DNA of 64,000 nt from CADEDH01 sp965263455 (GCA_965263455.1 CBDHHN010000002.1:372001-436000); one strand, 5' to 3'. Shown: positions 18,730 through 27,026, numbered from the stretch's first letter. The notes: generated from the sequence alone by a model not told the origin. Translations and numbers: made by a program.

Positions 18730-20109
18730 CTAGTGGGCGGCCTCGCCCAGGACCTCGGCCAGGGCCGGGTGGACGAACAGCGACTCGATGAGATCGGTGA
18801 CGGTGAGCCCGGCCGAGACGGCCAGAGCCAGGACCGAGATCAGCTCGGCCGCGTGTCGCCCCACGATGGAGCCCCCGAGGACGACCCCGGTGGCGGGGTC
18901 GGACACGATCTTGACGAACCCCCGGGGGTCGTTGTTGATCAGGGCCTTGGGCGAGACCGAGAACGGCACTTTGGTGACGCGGATCTTGCGGCCCTCGGCG
19001 AAGGCGTCGGCCTCGGCCACCCCGACGTCGGCGATCTCGGGGTCGGTGAAGATGGCCGACGCCGCCTTGTCGTAGTCGATGTGGCGGTGGGGACCGAGGT
19101 GGCGGCCCATGGCGTGTTCTGCGATCTTGCGTCCCTGGGTCGACGCCACCGACGAGAGGGGCAACCGGCCCGAGAGATCACCGGCGGCGTAGATGTGGCT
19201 GACGCTCGAGCGGCAGTTGTGGTCGACCTTGACGTAGCCCCATTCGGTCTCGATCCCGGCCGCCTCCAGCCCCAGGTTCTCCGAGTTGGGGATGGAGCCG
19301 ATGGCCAACAGCACATGGGAGCCGCTGATGATGCGGCCGTCGTCGCAGTGAACGGCCACCCCGTCGTCCGAGGTCTCGATCTTGGCCGCCCGGGCCCCGA
19401 AGATGAGTTTGACCCCCCGGTCGATGAAGCTCTGCTCCAGCACGGCGGCCACCTCGGGGTCCTTGCCCGGCAGGACCTGGCGGCGGCTGACGATGAGCGA
19501 GACCTCGGAGCCGAAGGAGTTGAACATGTGGACGAACTCCACCCCGGTGACGCCCGAGCCGACCACGACCAGGTGGTCGGGCAGCTCGGGGGGCGGGTAG
19601 GCGTCGCGGGTGGTGAGGATGCGGGTTCCGTCGACGTTGGCCCAGTCGGGGATGCGGGGACGGCTGCCGGTGGCCAGCACGATGACGTCGGCCTCGAGCT
19701 GGGAGACGGTGCCGTCGACGGCGGTGGCCTCCACCAGGTTGGGGCCGAGGAGACGTCCGGTGCCCTGGACGATGCGAACACCCTGGCTGGCCAGCAGTTC
19801 GGTGGTCGAGGCCTCCAGCCGATCCTCGATATCGGTTATCCGGGCCCGGAGGGCCTCGAAGTCGAGTTCCACGTCGACCCGGGCCAGGCCCATCTCCGCG
19901 GCGTCCTTCATCAGGGCCATGGCCCCGCCGGTGGCGATCATGGCCTTGGACGGGATGCAGTCGAGCAGGTGGGCGGCGCCGCCCACGATGTCGCGCTCGA
20001 TCATGGTGACGTCGGCCCCCATGCGGGCGGCGTGGGTGGCACAGGCGGTGCCCCCGGGGCCGCCGCCGATGATGACGAAACGCTTCCGCTCACCCTGCTG
20101 CTGTTGCAT
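18730..20109 (-). CDS. LpdA-like FAD/NAD(P)H flavoprotein lacking one redox cysteine
   Basis: A 459-residue member of the pyridine nucleotide-disulfide oxidoreductase family. FAD motif VIIGGGPGGTACATHAA, NAD(P) motif VVVGSGVTGVEFVHMF, and dimerisation domain ending FVHPALAEVLGEAAH with the His-Glu dyad kept. The active-site segment reads GGAAHLLDCIPSKA: Cys51 remains but the partner cysteine position is Ala46. This matches mycobacterial LpdA (Rv3303c) NAD(P)H-quinone reductases better than true dihydrolipoamide dehydrogenases or SthA. A canonical E3 is encoded at 60.9 kb. TAGGGT lies 7 nt before ATG 20109. Confidence 0.88.
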   Translation of the reverse strand: MQQQQGERKRFVIIGGGPGGTACATHAARMGADVTMIERDIVGGAAHLLDCIPSKAMIATGGAMALMKDAAEMGLARVDVELDFEALRARITDIEDRLEASTTELLASQGVRIVQGTGRLLGPNLVEATAVDGTVSQLEADVIVLATGSRPRIPDWANVDGTRILTTRDAYPPPELPDHLVVVGSGVTGVEFVHMFNSFGSEVSLIVSRRQVLPGKDPEVAAVLEQSFIDRGVKLIFGARAAKIETSDDGVAVHCDDGRIISGSHVLLAIGSIPNSENLGLEAAGIETEWGYVKVDHNCRSSVSHIYAAGDLSGRLPLSSVASTQGRKIAEHAMGRHLGPHRHIDYDKAASAIFTDPEIADVGVAEADAFAEGRKIRVTKVPFSVSPKALINNDPRGFVKIVSDPATGVVLGGSIVGRHAAELISVLALAVSAGLTVTDLIESLFVHPALAEVLGEAAH

Positions 20110-20116
20110 GCACCCG

Positions 20117-20122
20117 ACCCTA
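20117..20122 (-). promoter_or_regulatory. -10 hexamer TAGGGT, LpdA-like gene
   Basis: TAGGGT, 7 nt, ATG 20109; leaderless. Confidence 0.6.
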
Positions 20123-20192
20123 TAGCGGCCGCCCTCCCCGGCCACGGACGGACCGATGGGGCGAGGGGGCTCGGCTCGACCCACCCGGACTC

Positions 20193-22094
20193 TCAGTCCT
20201 CCGCCGTCGGCCCGGCGCCAGGATGGCGCCCCGGGTTCCCGTCCGGATCCCTGTCCGGATCCCCGTCCGGATCCCCGTCCTTGGCCTCCGACCAGCGGGC
20301 GACGACGGCCACCTCGACCCCGAAGCGAACCTCGGGCTGCGGCGACCAGTAGAAGGCGGCCTCGGTGACCGCGTCGGTGACGATCCCGGCCACGGCCTCG
20401 GCCTGGCCGGTGGGGGTGTGGACCAGCAGTTCGTCGTGGAGGCACAGCACCACCCGGGCGCCGTTAGCGGCCACCCGACCCCGGACGATGACGGCCCACA
20501 CCTTGAAGAACTCGGCCGCCGCCCCCTGGATCAGGGCGTTGCGGGCGTACCGTCCCCGGGCCGCGGCGGCGGCCACCGCCCGATCGAGGTCCCCGTCGGG
20601 CGACGATCCGCGTCCGAGCGGGATGCGTCGCCCTCCGATGGTGCGGAGATCCTCGCCCCGCCGCCCCCGCGCCGCCGCCTCCTCGAGGAAGGCCATGGCC
20701 ACCGGATAGTTGCGCTCCAGACCCCGAAGGGCACCGGCCGACTCCCCTGTCGTGGCCCCGTACATGGCGCCGAGCACCGCCACCTTGGCCGTGTCGCGAT
20801 CGACCCCCAGCCGCTCGGCCACCGGTTGGTAGAGGTCGGCGTCGGCGGTGGCCGCGATCAGGACGGGATCGCCGGAGACGGCGGCCAGGACCCGAGGCTC
20901 GATCTGGGCCAGATCGGCCCGGACGAACCGATGACCGGGTTCGGCCGCCACCGCCGGGCGCATGGGTGCCGGCAGGTTGTGGAGCCCGGCCGACGCCGTC
21001 ATCCGCCCGGCGGCCCCGTCGGTGCTCGACCACTGACCGCGGAGTCGTCCGCCTGACACGTGCCGGTCGAGCCAGCTCCAGCCGTAGGTGGTGGCCACCC
21101 GCTCGGCCTTGCGCCAGGTCAACAGCGCGTCGATCAGGGGGCTGGTGGCCCGCACCTGCTCCAACCGCCAGGCCCTGGTGTCGGGCAGATCGAGGCCGGT
21201 GCGGTGAAGCATGGCCTTCACCTCCGCCGGATTCCGCAGGTTGACGGGGCGCGGCGGGTCGAGGTGGCGGAGCACCGCCCGGTCCCGGCGGGCCATCGCC
21301 TCGCTCTCGTCGGCGGCACCGGTAGGGCGGGGCCCGGCGATCCCGGTGATGATGCGGGCGGCCTCGTCCGGGTCGAGGGGCAGTCCGTACCGGGCCAGTT
21401 CGGCGCACAACAGCTCGGCCGCCGACTCGGCGTGGGCCGTCGACCGGGCCCGGGCCGGGTCGGGGCCCTGGCCGAGGAGGGCCTCCTGGGCCGTGGACGC
21501 CTCCAGGACCAGGGCGGCCCAGCGGGCCATCCGCGCCGATGACCGGGACCAGCCGCCGTCGATCCACTCGGGTCGGAGATGGCCGTCGGGCCGCCTCGGA
21601 TCGTCGGGATCGCCCCCTTCGTCACCGACGGCAAGCAGATCGAGCTGGCCCATGGCCGGGATGGTGGCCGGGTCCAGTCCGTTCAGGGTGGCCCACACGC
21701 CGGCCACCGAGGCCCTGAAACCGCCGACCAGCAGCCGGTGGACCACGGTCACGTCCCAGCAGCGGGCCACGACCGCGCCCCCGGCCACCAGGGCGTCGGC
21801 CGTGGCCCGATCCCACCACACCCAACGGGGGCCCCAGCGACGCTCGATGGCGGCCGCCACCGCCACCGGGTCACCGGTGGCGGTGGTTAGGCCGCAACTC
21901 GCCCGAGAGGTGGCCAAACCGAGACCCCTCTCCCGGTCGAGGACGACGGCCAGCGATCCCCGCTCCCGGATCCCCAGGTCGGTCAGGTCGGTCAGGTCGG
22001 CCAGATCGGTCAGGTCCGTCAGGTCGAGGGACGCGTCCCGATGGCCCCGATCGGGGGGCATCGAGGCCTGGGCGTCGGAGGTCGTGAACTCCAT
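20193..22094 (-). CDS. Family A DNA polymerase (3'-5' exonuclease-like/polymerase)
   Basis: A 633-residue DNA polymerase I-like protein without the 5'-3' exonuclease domain. Polymerase motif A is DLAQIEPRVLA, the O-helix is RDTAKVAVLGAMYG, and motif C is HDELLV, so the catalytic Asp/His-Asp pair is present. The N-terminal ~230 residues look like a decayed DEDD exonuclease. This form occurs beside full PolI in actinobacteria, with repair as the likely role. Both ends carry repeat-encoded tails: Leu-Thr-Asp repeats near residues 24-40 and an Asp-Pro-Asp-Gly tail at the C-terminus. Confidence 0.88.
   Translation of the reverse strand: MEFTTSDAQASMPPDRGHRDASLDLTDLTDLADLTDLTDLGIRERGSLAVVLDRERGLGLATSRASCGLTTATGDPVAVAAAIERRWGPRWVWWDRATADALVAGGAVVARCWDVTVVHRLLVGGFRASVAGVWATLNGLDPATIPAMGQLDLLAVGDEGGDPDDPRRPDGHLRPEWIDGGWSRSSARMARWAALVLEASTAQEALLGQGPDPARARSTAHAESAAELLCAELARYGLPLDPDEAARIITGIAGPRPTGAADESEAMARRDRAVLRHLDPPRPVNLRNPAEVKAMLHRTGLDLPDTRAWRLEQVRATSPLIDALLTWRKAERVATTYGWSWLDRHVSGGRLRGQWSSTDGAAGRMTASAGLHNLPAPMRPAVAAEPGHRFVRADLAQIEPRVLAAVSGDPVLIAATADADLYQPVAERLGVDRDTAKVAVLGAMYGATTGESAGALRGLERNYPVAMAFLEEAAARGRRGEDLRTIGGRRIPLGRGSSPDGDLDRAVAAAAARGRYARNALIQGAAAEFFKVWAVIVRGRVAANGARVVLCLHDELLVHTPTGQAEAVAGIVTDAVTEAAFYWSPQPEVRFGVEVAVVARWSEAKDGDPDGDPDRDPDGNPGRHPGAGPTAED
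20241..20280. repeat. 12-bp tandem repeat at polymerase C-terminus
   Basis: GTCCGGATCCCY repeated 3.3 times, encoding the Asp-Gly-Asp-Pro tail of the family A polymerase; frame preserving. Confidence 0.85.
21975..22028. repeat. 9-bp tandem repeat at polymerase N-terminus
   Basis: Six units of CAGGTCGGT type encode Leu-Thr-Asp repeats near the N-terminus of the family A polymerase. Confidence 0.85.
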
Positions 22095-22158
22095 CGCCTC
22101 CAGGGTGCCCGAGGCTCAGCCCGGGGCGGCCGGGGCCCGAGGGGCGGCGTCCGGGAGA

Positions 22159-23052
22159 TCAGGTCCTCTCGACCGCCCGGTTGGTGGGCTGGTCGACGCC
22201 AGCGTCGGCGCCGCCGGTGTCGATGGGATGGAGGACGAGCACCGGACACGGGGCCCGCCGGATGACCTCGGCGGTGACGCTGCCCAGCAGGACCCGTTCC
22301 AGACCGGTCGGGTTGCCGGTGACCATGGCGATGAGGGCGGCGTTGGTCTCGGTCGCCCGATCCACGAGGGCCCGGGCCGCCCCGAAGCCGACGGTCAGGT
22401 GGTGGGTGACCGGGCGCCCGACGACGTCGGTCGACTCCCGGGCCAGGGCCTGGAGGTCCTCCTCCAGCCGACCGCGGGACTCCGGAGGGAGAACGACCAC
22501 CGGCTCCAAGCCCTCGACCACGTTGGCGTAGGGATCGAGCGAAGCGAACAGCTCCAGGTCGAAGTCGAAGGTTCGGGCGAAGGCCTGGGCCGTGGGCAGG
22601 ATGAGCCGGGCGTGGGCGTGGTGGGGGGTGGCGGCGACCAGAGGGCCGTGGCAGCGGAAGCGACCCGACTCGAAGGCGGGGCCGATCAACAGGAGGGGAC
22701 CCGACGCCAGGCGGAGGACCTCGGTCGCCACACTGCCGAGCACGGCAGCCGACCGACCGCGGCCCCGGGTGGCCATGACGGCGAGCCGACCGGGCTGATC
22801 GGACAGGCGGGCGGCGATGGATGCGGCCACCGAGCCCTCGGCCGGCACCAGATCGAGGCGGTACGGGATCCCCGCCAACTCCTGCAGCTGTTCGGGCAGG
22901 AGGGAGGCGAGCTCATGGTGTTCCTCGTCGTCGCCGTAGAAGGCGACCACGTGGATCTCGGTGCCGAGATAGTGGGCCAGGGCCGCCGCCGGACCCAGTG
23001 CCACCAGGGCCGAGGGCGAGCCGTCGAGGGGAACGAGCACATCGTGGACCAT
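22159..23052 (-). CDS. Tandem universal stress protein (two USP domains)
   Basis: A 297-residue protein with two USP domains, about 1-135 and 140-285. Each has the strand-helix start (MVHDVLVPLDGSPSALVAL in the first) and an ATP-loop-like Gly motif (RGRGRSAAVLGSVATEV and GLERVLLGSVTAEV). Tandem USPs of this type are hallmark members of the DosR dormancy regulon in mycobacteria. Here the gene is divergent from two small unknown genes, and a DosR-box-like palindrome sits 33 nt upstream of its ATG, with a weak CACGAT -10. A DevR/DevS-like pair lies about 1 kb away. Confidence 0.9.
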   Translation of the reverse strand: MVHDVLVPLDGSPSALVALGPAAALAHYLGTEIHVVAFYGDDEEHHELASLLPEQLQELAGIPYRLDLVPAEGSVAASIAARLSDQPGRLAVMATRGRGRSAAVLGSVATEVLRLASGPLLLIGPAFESGRFRCHGPLVAATPHHAHARLILPTAQAFARTFDFDLELFASLDPYANVVEGLEPVVVLPPESRGRLEEDLQALARESTDVVGRPVTHHLTVGFGAARALVDRATETNAALIAMVTGNPTGLERVLLGSVTAEVIRRAPCPVLVLHPIDTGGADAGVDQPTNRAVERT

Positions 23053-23085
23053 GACCTGATCGTGCCGCCGCCCTCCGTCGCCGGG

Positions 23086-23105
23086 CCAGGGCCCTTGGTC
23101 CCGGA
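23086..23105 (-). promoter_or_regulatory. DosR/DevR-box-like palindrome 1 (toward USP gene)
   Basis: Read on the minus strand it contains CGGGACCAAGGGCCCT, resembling the mycobacterial DevR site TTSGGGACTWWAGTCCCSAA. It ends 33 nt before ATG 23052 (centre about -43.5 for a leaderless start), the classic position for an activator next to a weak -10 (CACGAT, 23059-23064). Confidence 0.6.
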
Positions 23106-23110
23106 GCCGG

Positions 23111-23130
23111 GTCGGGACCTAGGGCCCTAC
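23111..23130 (+). promoter_or_regulatory. DosR/DevR-box-like palindrome 2 (toward small-gene operon)
   Basis: Contains CGGGACCTAGGGCCCT, identical to box 1 at 15 of 16 core bases but in the opposite orientation. It also ends exactly 33 nt before a start codon, ATG 23164, which has GATGGT 6 nt upstream. Confidence 0.6.
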
Positions 23131-23163
23131 CCGGGCCTGTTCTCCGACCCTGATGGTGAGACC

Positions 23164-23490
23164 ATGAGTTCGACCGCAACCATCGCCACCTCCGAGCACA
23201 CGTCCGTCCCCGACCTCCGGCCGCTGACGGCGTCGGCCGCCGCGACCCCGCCCGAGCCTATGGGTTTCGGTCGGTCGATCGCCCTGTTCGTCCCCGCCAC
23301 CATCGCCGCGGTGTTCGTCCTCGCCGTGATCACCATCGCCAGCAGGACCAACACCACCGCCGCCACCGTCGGCTACGCCGCCTTCCTCTCGTTCTGGCTC
23401 GGCGGGGGCGGCGGCTTCCTGGCCGCCGGTATCCACTGGGGCCTCGGTCAGGAGGCGGCCCAGCACGCCGAGCGGGGACCCAGGCCGTGA
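23164..23490 (+). CDS. Small membrane protein, DosR-like regulon candidate
   Basis: A 108-residue protein not recognised by family. About 38 N-terminal residues rich in Thr/Ala are followed by two membrane helices (SIALFVPATIAAVFVLAVIT and GYAAFLSFWLGGGGGFLAA), then a short charged tail. The start lies 33 nt after palindrome 2. The downstream gene overlaps by GTGA, so both are one operon. It may be a small respiratory or stress-response membrane component, which is inference from regulation alone. Confidence 0.75.
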   Translation: MSSTATIATSEHTSVPDLRPLTASAAATPPEPMGFGRSIALFVPATIAAVFVLAVITIASRTNTTAATVGYAAFLSFWLGGGGGFLAAGIHWGLGQEAAQHAERGPRP

Positions 23491-24026
23491 GCTCGGCCAT
23501 GTCCCCCGACGGCGAGGTCTCCGTCGGTGTGGACCCGGCCCAGGGCGCGGTGTTCATCCACGACTTCGTGCCCGTGGTGTCGCCGTGGCCCGACGGGCCG
23601 GGTCGCTTCGCCTTCGCTCTCACCCCGGACCTGGTGGCCGATCTGGTGGCCCGGGCCTGGAACGAGGAGGCGGCGGTGGCAGCCGGCTCCGGTCTGGACC
23701 TGCATCGCTGCCGGCCCGCCGACCTCGAGGTCGAGATCGGCCGTCTCCGTCAACGGGAGGACGCCGTCGTCATCCCCCTACGGTGGCGGACGGCCCGGAT
23801 CTGGGTGGCCCCCCTCGACGCCGATCTGGAGGTGGCCCGGTTCTCGACCAACCGCCTCCACCTCCATCTGCTCGGCCGATCCCAGCTCCCACCCGAGGTC
23901 TACCCCTGCACCTCGGCCGCCAGCCTGCACCAACGGTTGGCCGTGGCTGTGGTCCGCCACGTGCTGTCCCAGCTCGTCGAGGCGGTCAGCCCGTTCGGAA
24001 CCAGGACGACCCCCGAGCCTCGCTGA
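23487..24026 (+). CDS. Conserved-looking unknown soluble protein
   Basis: A 179-residue protein of unknown family, mixed alpha/beta with no signal peptide or membrane helix. It includes VFIHDFVPVVSPWPDGPGRF, a central VVIPLRWRT strand and a C-terminal helix (LHQRLAVAVVRHVLSQLVEA). GTG 23487 overlaps the preceding stop by four bases, indicating translational coupling. Coding is supported by the sharp overlap and by the terminator-like stem after its stop. Function unknown. Confidence 0.72.
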   Translation: MSSAMSPDGEVSVGVDPAQGAVFIHDFVPVVSPWPDGPGRFAFALTPDLVADLVARAWNEEAAVAAGSGLDLHRCRPADLEVEIGRLRQREDAVVIPLRWRTARIWVAPLDADLEVARFSTNRLHLHLLGRSQLPPEVYPCTSAASLHQRLAVAVVRHVLSQLVEAVSPFGTRTTPEPR

Positions 24027-24034
24027 GGTCCGGC

Positions 24035-24059
24035 CCGGCGCCGGATCACCGGGCGCCGG
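24035..24059. terminator. Convergent-gene hairpin
   Basis: CCGGCGCC (24035-24042) pairs with GGCGCCGG (24052-24059); allowing one bulge the stem extends by two pairs to an ATCA tetraloop. It lies between two genes ending at 24026 and 24060 and has no U tract. Confidence 0.45.
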
Positions 24060-25109
24060 TCACGGGGCGGGGACGGCCCAGCGGAGCCTGGTCCCGCCCT
24101 CGGGCCTGACCCCCAGCTCCAGTTCGCCGTCGAGCGACAGGGCGCGGTCGGCCAGGTTGGCCAGGCCGCTTCGGCGCGCCGCCCCCTCCGGCAGTCCCCG
24201 ACCGTCATCCTCGACCACGACCTCGAGCCGTTCGCCCCGGACCGCAACCGAGACCATGGCGGTGCTGGCCCCGGCGTGGCGGGCCACGTTGCTCAGGGCC
24301 TCCCGGACGACGGGCACGATCTGGGCCAGTAGCTCCGGCCCCTCGATGCCGTCGACAGGCCCGGAGAACCGCACGTCGGGGGCGAAGCCCAACGCCGCCT
24401 CGGCGTCGGTCACCACCCCGAGGACGACCTGACGGAGCCCCACACCGGTCACGGTCCGGGAGTGACGGAGCCCGAAGATGGTGTCTCGGATCTCGGCGAT
24501 GATCTCGTCGACGGTGTCGACGGTCGAGGCGAGACGCAGCTCGACCTCGGGGTCCGTCACCGAACTCATCAGGCTCTGCAGGCCCAGGCCGAGGGCGAAG
24601 AGCCGCTGGATGACGGTGTCGTGCAGGTCGCTGGCGATCCGGTCGTGGTCCTCGGCCAGGAACCGGCGCCGGTCGGCCTCGGCCGCCTGCGCTTCGGCCA
24701 ACACCCGGTCGGTGAGATCGCGCACCGCAGCCAGCGACAGCTCGCCCTGATCGGTCGGGAGCCGACCCAGACTGACGTTGACCGGCAGTCTGGTCCCGTC
24801 GGCCCGAAGCGCTTCCAGCAGGCGGCTGGCGGCCATCGGTCGGGCCGCCGGCGCCTCCTCGAAACCGCGGCGCAGCGCAGCATGGCCGCTCCGCAGCTCG
24901 GGCGGGACCAGATCCTCGATCGAGCGGCCCACCAGAGCCCCCCGGTCGTAGCCGAGGAGATGATCGAGGGCGGCGTTGGTGGCGGCGATGGTGCCGTCGG
25001 CCCCCACCAGGAGCAGCCCGTCGGATGAGGCGGTCCACAGCAACCCCGCCGTCGCCTCGGACAGCACGGGTGCCTGGGCGCCCGGTTCAGGAGTACCGGT
25101 GTCGTTCAC
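24060..25109 (-). CDS. DevS-like sensor histidine kinase with PAS domain
   Basis: A 349-residue kinase of the NarL-partner class. A PAS domain occupies about 20-135 (LLWTASSDGLLLVGADGTI through LSLAAVRDLTD), a HisKA_3 dimerisation helix carries the phospho-acceptor in SDLHDTVIQRLFALGLGLQ (His163), then an HATPase_c with N box REALSNVARHAGA and G box VVEDDGRGLPEG. The His segment closely resembles mycobacterial DevS/DosT, but the heme GAF domains are replaced by one PAS, so the input signal may differ. No membrane helices. Its start lies inside the 3' end of the response-regulator gene (23-bp overlap). Confidence 0.92.
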   Translation of the reverse strand: MNDTGTPEPGAQAPVLSEATAGLLWTASSDGLLLVGADGTIAATNAALDHLLGYDRGALVGRSIEDLVPPELRSGHAALRRGFEEAPAARPMAASRLLEALRADGTRLPVNVSLGRLPTDQGELSLAAVRDLTDRVLAEAQAAEADRRRFLAEDHDRIASDLHDTVIQRLFALGLGLQSLMSSVTDPEVELRLASTVDTVDEIIAEIRDTIFGLRHSRTVTGVGLRQVVLGVVTDAEAALGFAPDVRFSGPVDGIEGPELLAQIVPVVREALSNVARHAGASTAMVSVAVRGERLEVVVEDDGRGLPEGAARRSGLANLADRALSLDGELELGVRPEGGTRLRWAVPAP

Positions 25110-25794
25110 GTTCCTCGATCCTGGCGGCGAAGGCCGCGGCCTCGGTCCGGCGGCTCATGCCCAGCTTGGCCAGGACACTCGACACGTAGTTCTTGACCGT
25201 CTTCTCGGCCAGGAAGAGCTGTTCCCCGATCTGACGGTTGGAGCAGCCCTCGCCGATGAGGTCGAAGATCCTCCGTTCCTGGGGCGTGAGCCGGTCGAGC
25301 ACGCCCTCGTCGGTGTCCTTCAGCCGTTGCATCCCGAGCCGGACCATGGCGTCGTCGAGCAGTTGGGCTCCGGCCGCCACCTTGCGGACGCTCTCCACCA
25401 GTTGATTGCCCCGCACCTGCTTCAGCACGAACCCGGCGGCCCCGGCCATGGCGGCGTCGACCAGGGCCCGGTCGTCGGAGAACGAGGTCAGCATCAGGCA
25501 GGCCACGTCGGGGTGGGCCGAGCGGATCTCCCGGCACACCTCGATCCCGTTGCCGTCGGGCAACCGCACGTCGAGGACGGCCACATCGGGCTGGAGACGG
25601 GCGATCAGAGCCGGGGTCTCGGCCGCCGATCCCGACTCCCCCACCACCCGCATGTCGTCCTCCGATTCGAGCAGCCCGATGAGACCCCGCCGCACCACCT
25701 CGTGGTCGTCGAGCAGGAACACGGTGATGGGCTCGACCCCGGCCGGCGGTTCGGCGTCCGGGCGATCGTCGGGCGGGGCCGGGGGCGGCGTCAC
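25087..25794 (-). CDS. DevR/NarL-family response regulator
   Basis: A 235-residue response regulator. The receiver domain starts ITVFLLDDHEVVRRGL with the phospho-acceptor in VAVLDVRLPDG (Asp75) and Lys in GFVLKQV. The LuxR-type HTH reads LTPQERRIFDLIGEGCSNRQ, then LFLAEKTVKNYVSSVLAKLG and MSRRTEAAAFA, very close to DevR/DosR of mycobacteria. It is first in an operon with the sensor kinase. The GTG start was chosen after a GGCAGGGTGGTGGG stretch; a short Pro-rich N-terminus precedes the receiver. The DosR-like sites at 23.1 kb are likely targets. Confidence 0.93.
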   Translation of the reverse strand: MTPPPAPPDDRPDAEPPAGVEPITVFLLDDHEVVRRGLIGLLESEDDMRVVGESGSAAETPALIARLQPDVAVLDVRLPDGNGIEVCREIRSAHPDVACLMLTSFSDDRALVDAAMAGAAGFVLKQVRGNQLVESVRKVAAGAQLLDDAMVRLGMQRLKDTDEGVLDRLTPQERRIFDLIGEGCSNRQIGEQLFLAEKTVKNYVSSVLAKLGMSRRTEAAAFAARIEERERHRYS

Positions 25795-25847
25795 CCCACC
25801 ACCCTGCCACAACCGCCGACGGCCGTTGTCGCATCGCCGACGATCGT

Positions 25848-27014
25848 TCAGGTCGGGCCGGCGCCGACCGGGCCCGAGGCGGCGCCCGGTCCTCCCACCG
25901 CCCCCCGACTCCGGTACAGGCCGACCAGGGCGTCGGTCATGGTGTCCCAGGAGAACCGGTCGACGTTGACCCTTCCGGCCGCCGCCAGTCGTGCGGCCAA
26001 CGCGTCGTCGGTGGTGACCCGGTCGAGGGCCGTGGCCAGAGCGGTTGCGTCCCCGGCCGGAACCAGGAGGGCGGCGTCGCCGCACACCTCCGGCAGCGAG
26101 CCGGCGTCGGACGCCACCACCGGCACCCCGGCCGCCATGGCCTCCAACGGCGGGAGACCGAAGCCCTCGTAGCGGGACGGGAAGGCCAGACAGGTCGCCC
26201 CGGCCAGCAGGTGGGCCCGGTCCCGGGCGCTGACGTAGCCGAGGCGGCGCACCCGGTCCCCCACCCCGTGGTGGGCCAGCGCCGTCTCGAAGGCCTCGGT
26301 CCCCCAGCCGTCGCCTCCGGCCACGACCAGGCCGACGTCCCGCCCGTCGGCCCACAGGTGGGCCAGGGCCGCCACCAGCGTCGGATGGTCCTTGCGGGGC
26401 TCGATGGTGCCGACGGCCAGGACGTACCGGTCGGTCCCGGCCAGGGCCCGGCCCCGCACCGGGTCACCCTCCTCGTCGGGGCCCGGTCGGTCGAAGCCGA
26501 GAGGCACCGTGTGGATCCGGTCGGGGGCCAGACCGAGGATGTCGGCCGCCTCGTGGCCCACGAACGACGAGTCGACATGCACGTGCGCACCCCGGCGGAC
26601 GGCCTCGGCCACCAGCCGGGGGAAGGCCCGGGCGTGGAAGGTGACCAGATCGGGGAAGTGCCAGGGGCCGAAGTCGTGGACCGACACCAACTCCCAGGCC
26701 CCGGCGGCCGGCGGTACGACGTAGTTCGGGCCGTGGACCACGTCGTGGCCCCGGATCAGGGGGCCACCGCCCCGGGCCCAGCGCCGGTGGGCCAGCCGGG
26801 CCGGGTGGTGCAGCGACCGGGAGGTCACCCCCGGGGGCATGGCGGCCGCGGTTCGGGTCCGACCCCGCCACGACACGACCAGACCGGTCACGTCGAGGTC
26901 GGGGACGGCCCCGAGTCGGCGGAGGAGGGCGTCGGTCATGGCCCCGATACCGGTGCGGGGACCGAGCAACGCCGTGGCCTCGACGGCGACCCGGAGGGGG
27001 CGGGGGGCGGCCAT
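25848..27014 (-). CDS. Glycosyltransferase family 4-type protein
   Basis: A 388-residue GT-B retaining glycosyltransferase (group 1). N-terminal domain starts LRVAVEATALLGPRTGIG; C-terminal domain has YVLAVGTIEPRKDHPTLV and the donor-binding motif FPSRYEGFGLPPLEAMAAG with the EX7E pattern. It should transfer a sugar from a nucleotide donor to a cell-surface glycan or lipid. There is no glycan gene directly beside it. TAGGGT lies 6 nt before ATG 27014. Confidence 0.92.
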   Translation of the reverse strand: MAAPRPLRVAVEATALLGPRTGIGAMTDALLRRLGAVPDLDVTGLVVSWRGRTRTAAAMPPGVTSRSLHHPARLAHRRWARGGGPLIRGHDVVHGPNYVVPPAAGAWELVSVHDFGPWHFPDLVTFHARAFPRLVAEAVRRGAHVHVDSSFVGHEAADILGLAPDRIHTVPLGFDRPGPDEEGDPVRGRALAGTDRYVLAVGTIEPRKDHPTLVAALAHLWADGRDVGLVVAGGDGWGTEAFETALAHHGVGDRVRRLGYVSARDRAHLLAGATCLAFPSRYEGFGLPPLEAMAAGVPVVASDAGSLPEVCGDAALLVPAGDATALATALDRVTTDDALAARLAAAGRVNVDRFSWDTMTDALVGLYRSRGAVGGPGAASGPVGAGPT

Positions 27015-27020
27015 CCGGGG

Positions 27021-27026
27021 ACCCTA
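27021..27026 (-). promoter_or_regulatory. -10 hexamer TAGGGT, glycosyltransferase
   Basis: TAGGGT, 6 nt, ATG 27014; leaderless. Confidence 0.6.

Noticed and set aside
18704..18730. Terminator between fhs and the LpdA-like gene
   Set aside because: Only a 6-bp GGCCCG/CGGGCC pairing with a long loop; too weak in such GC-rich DNA.
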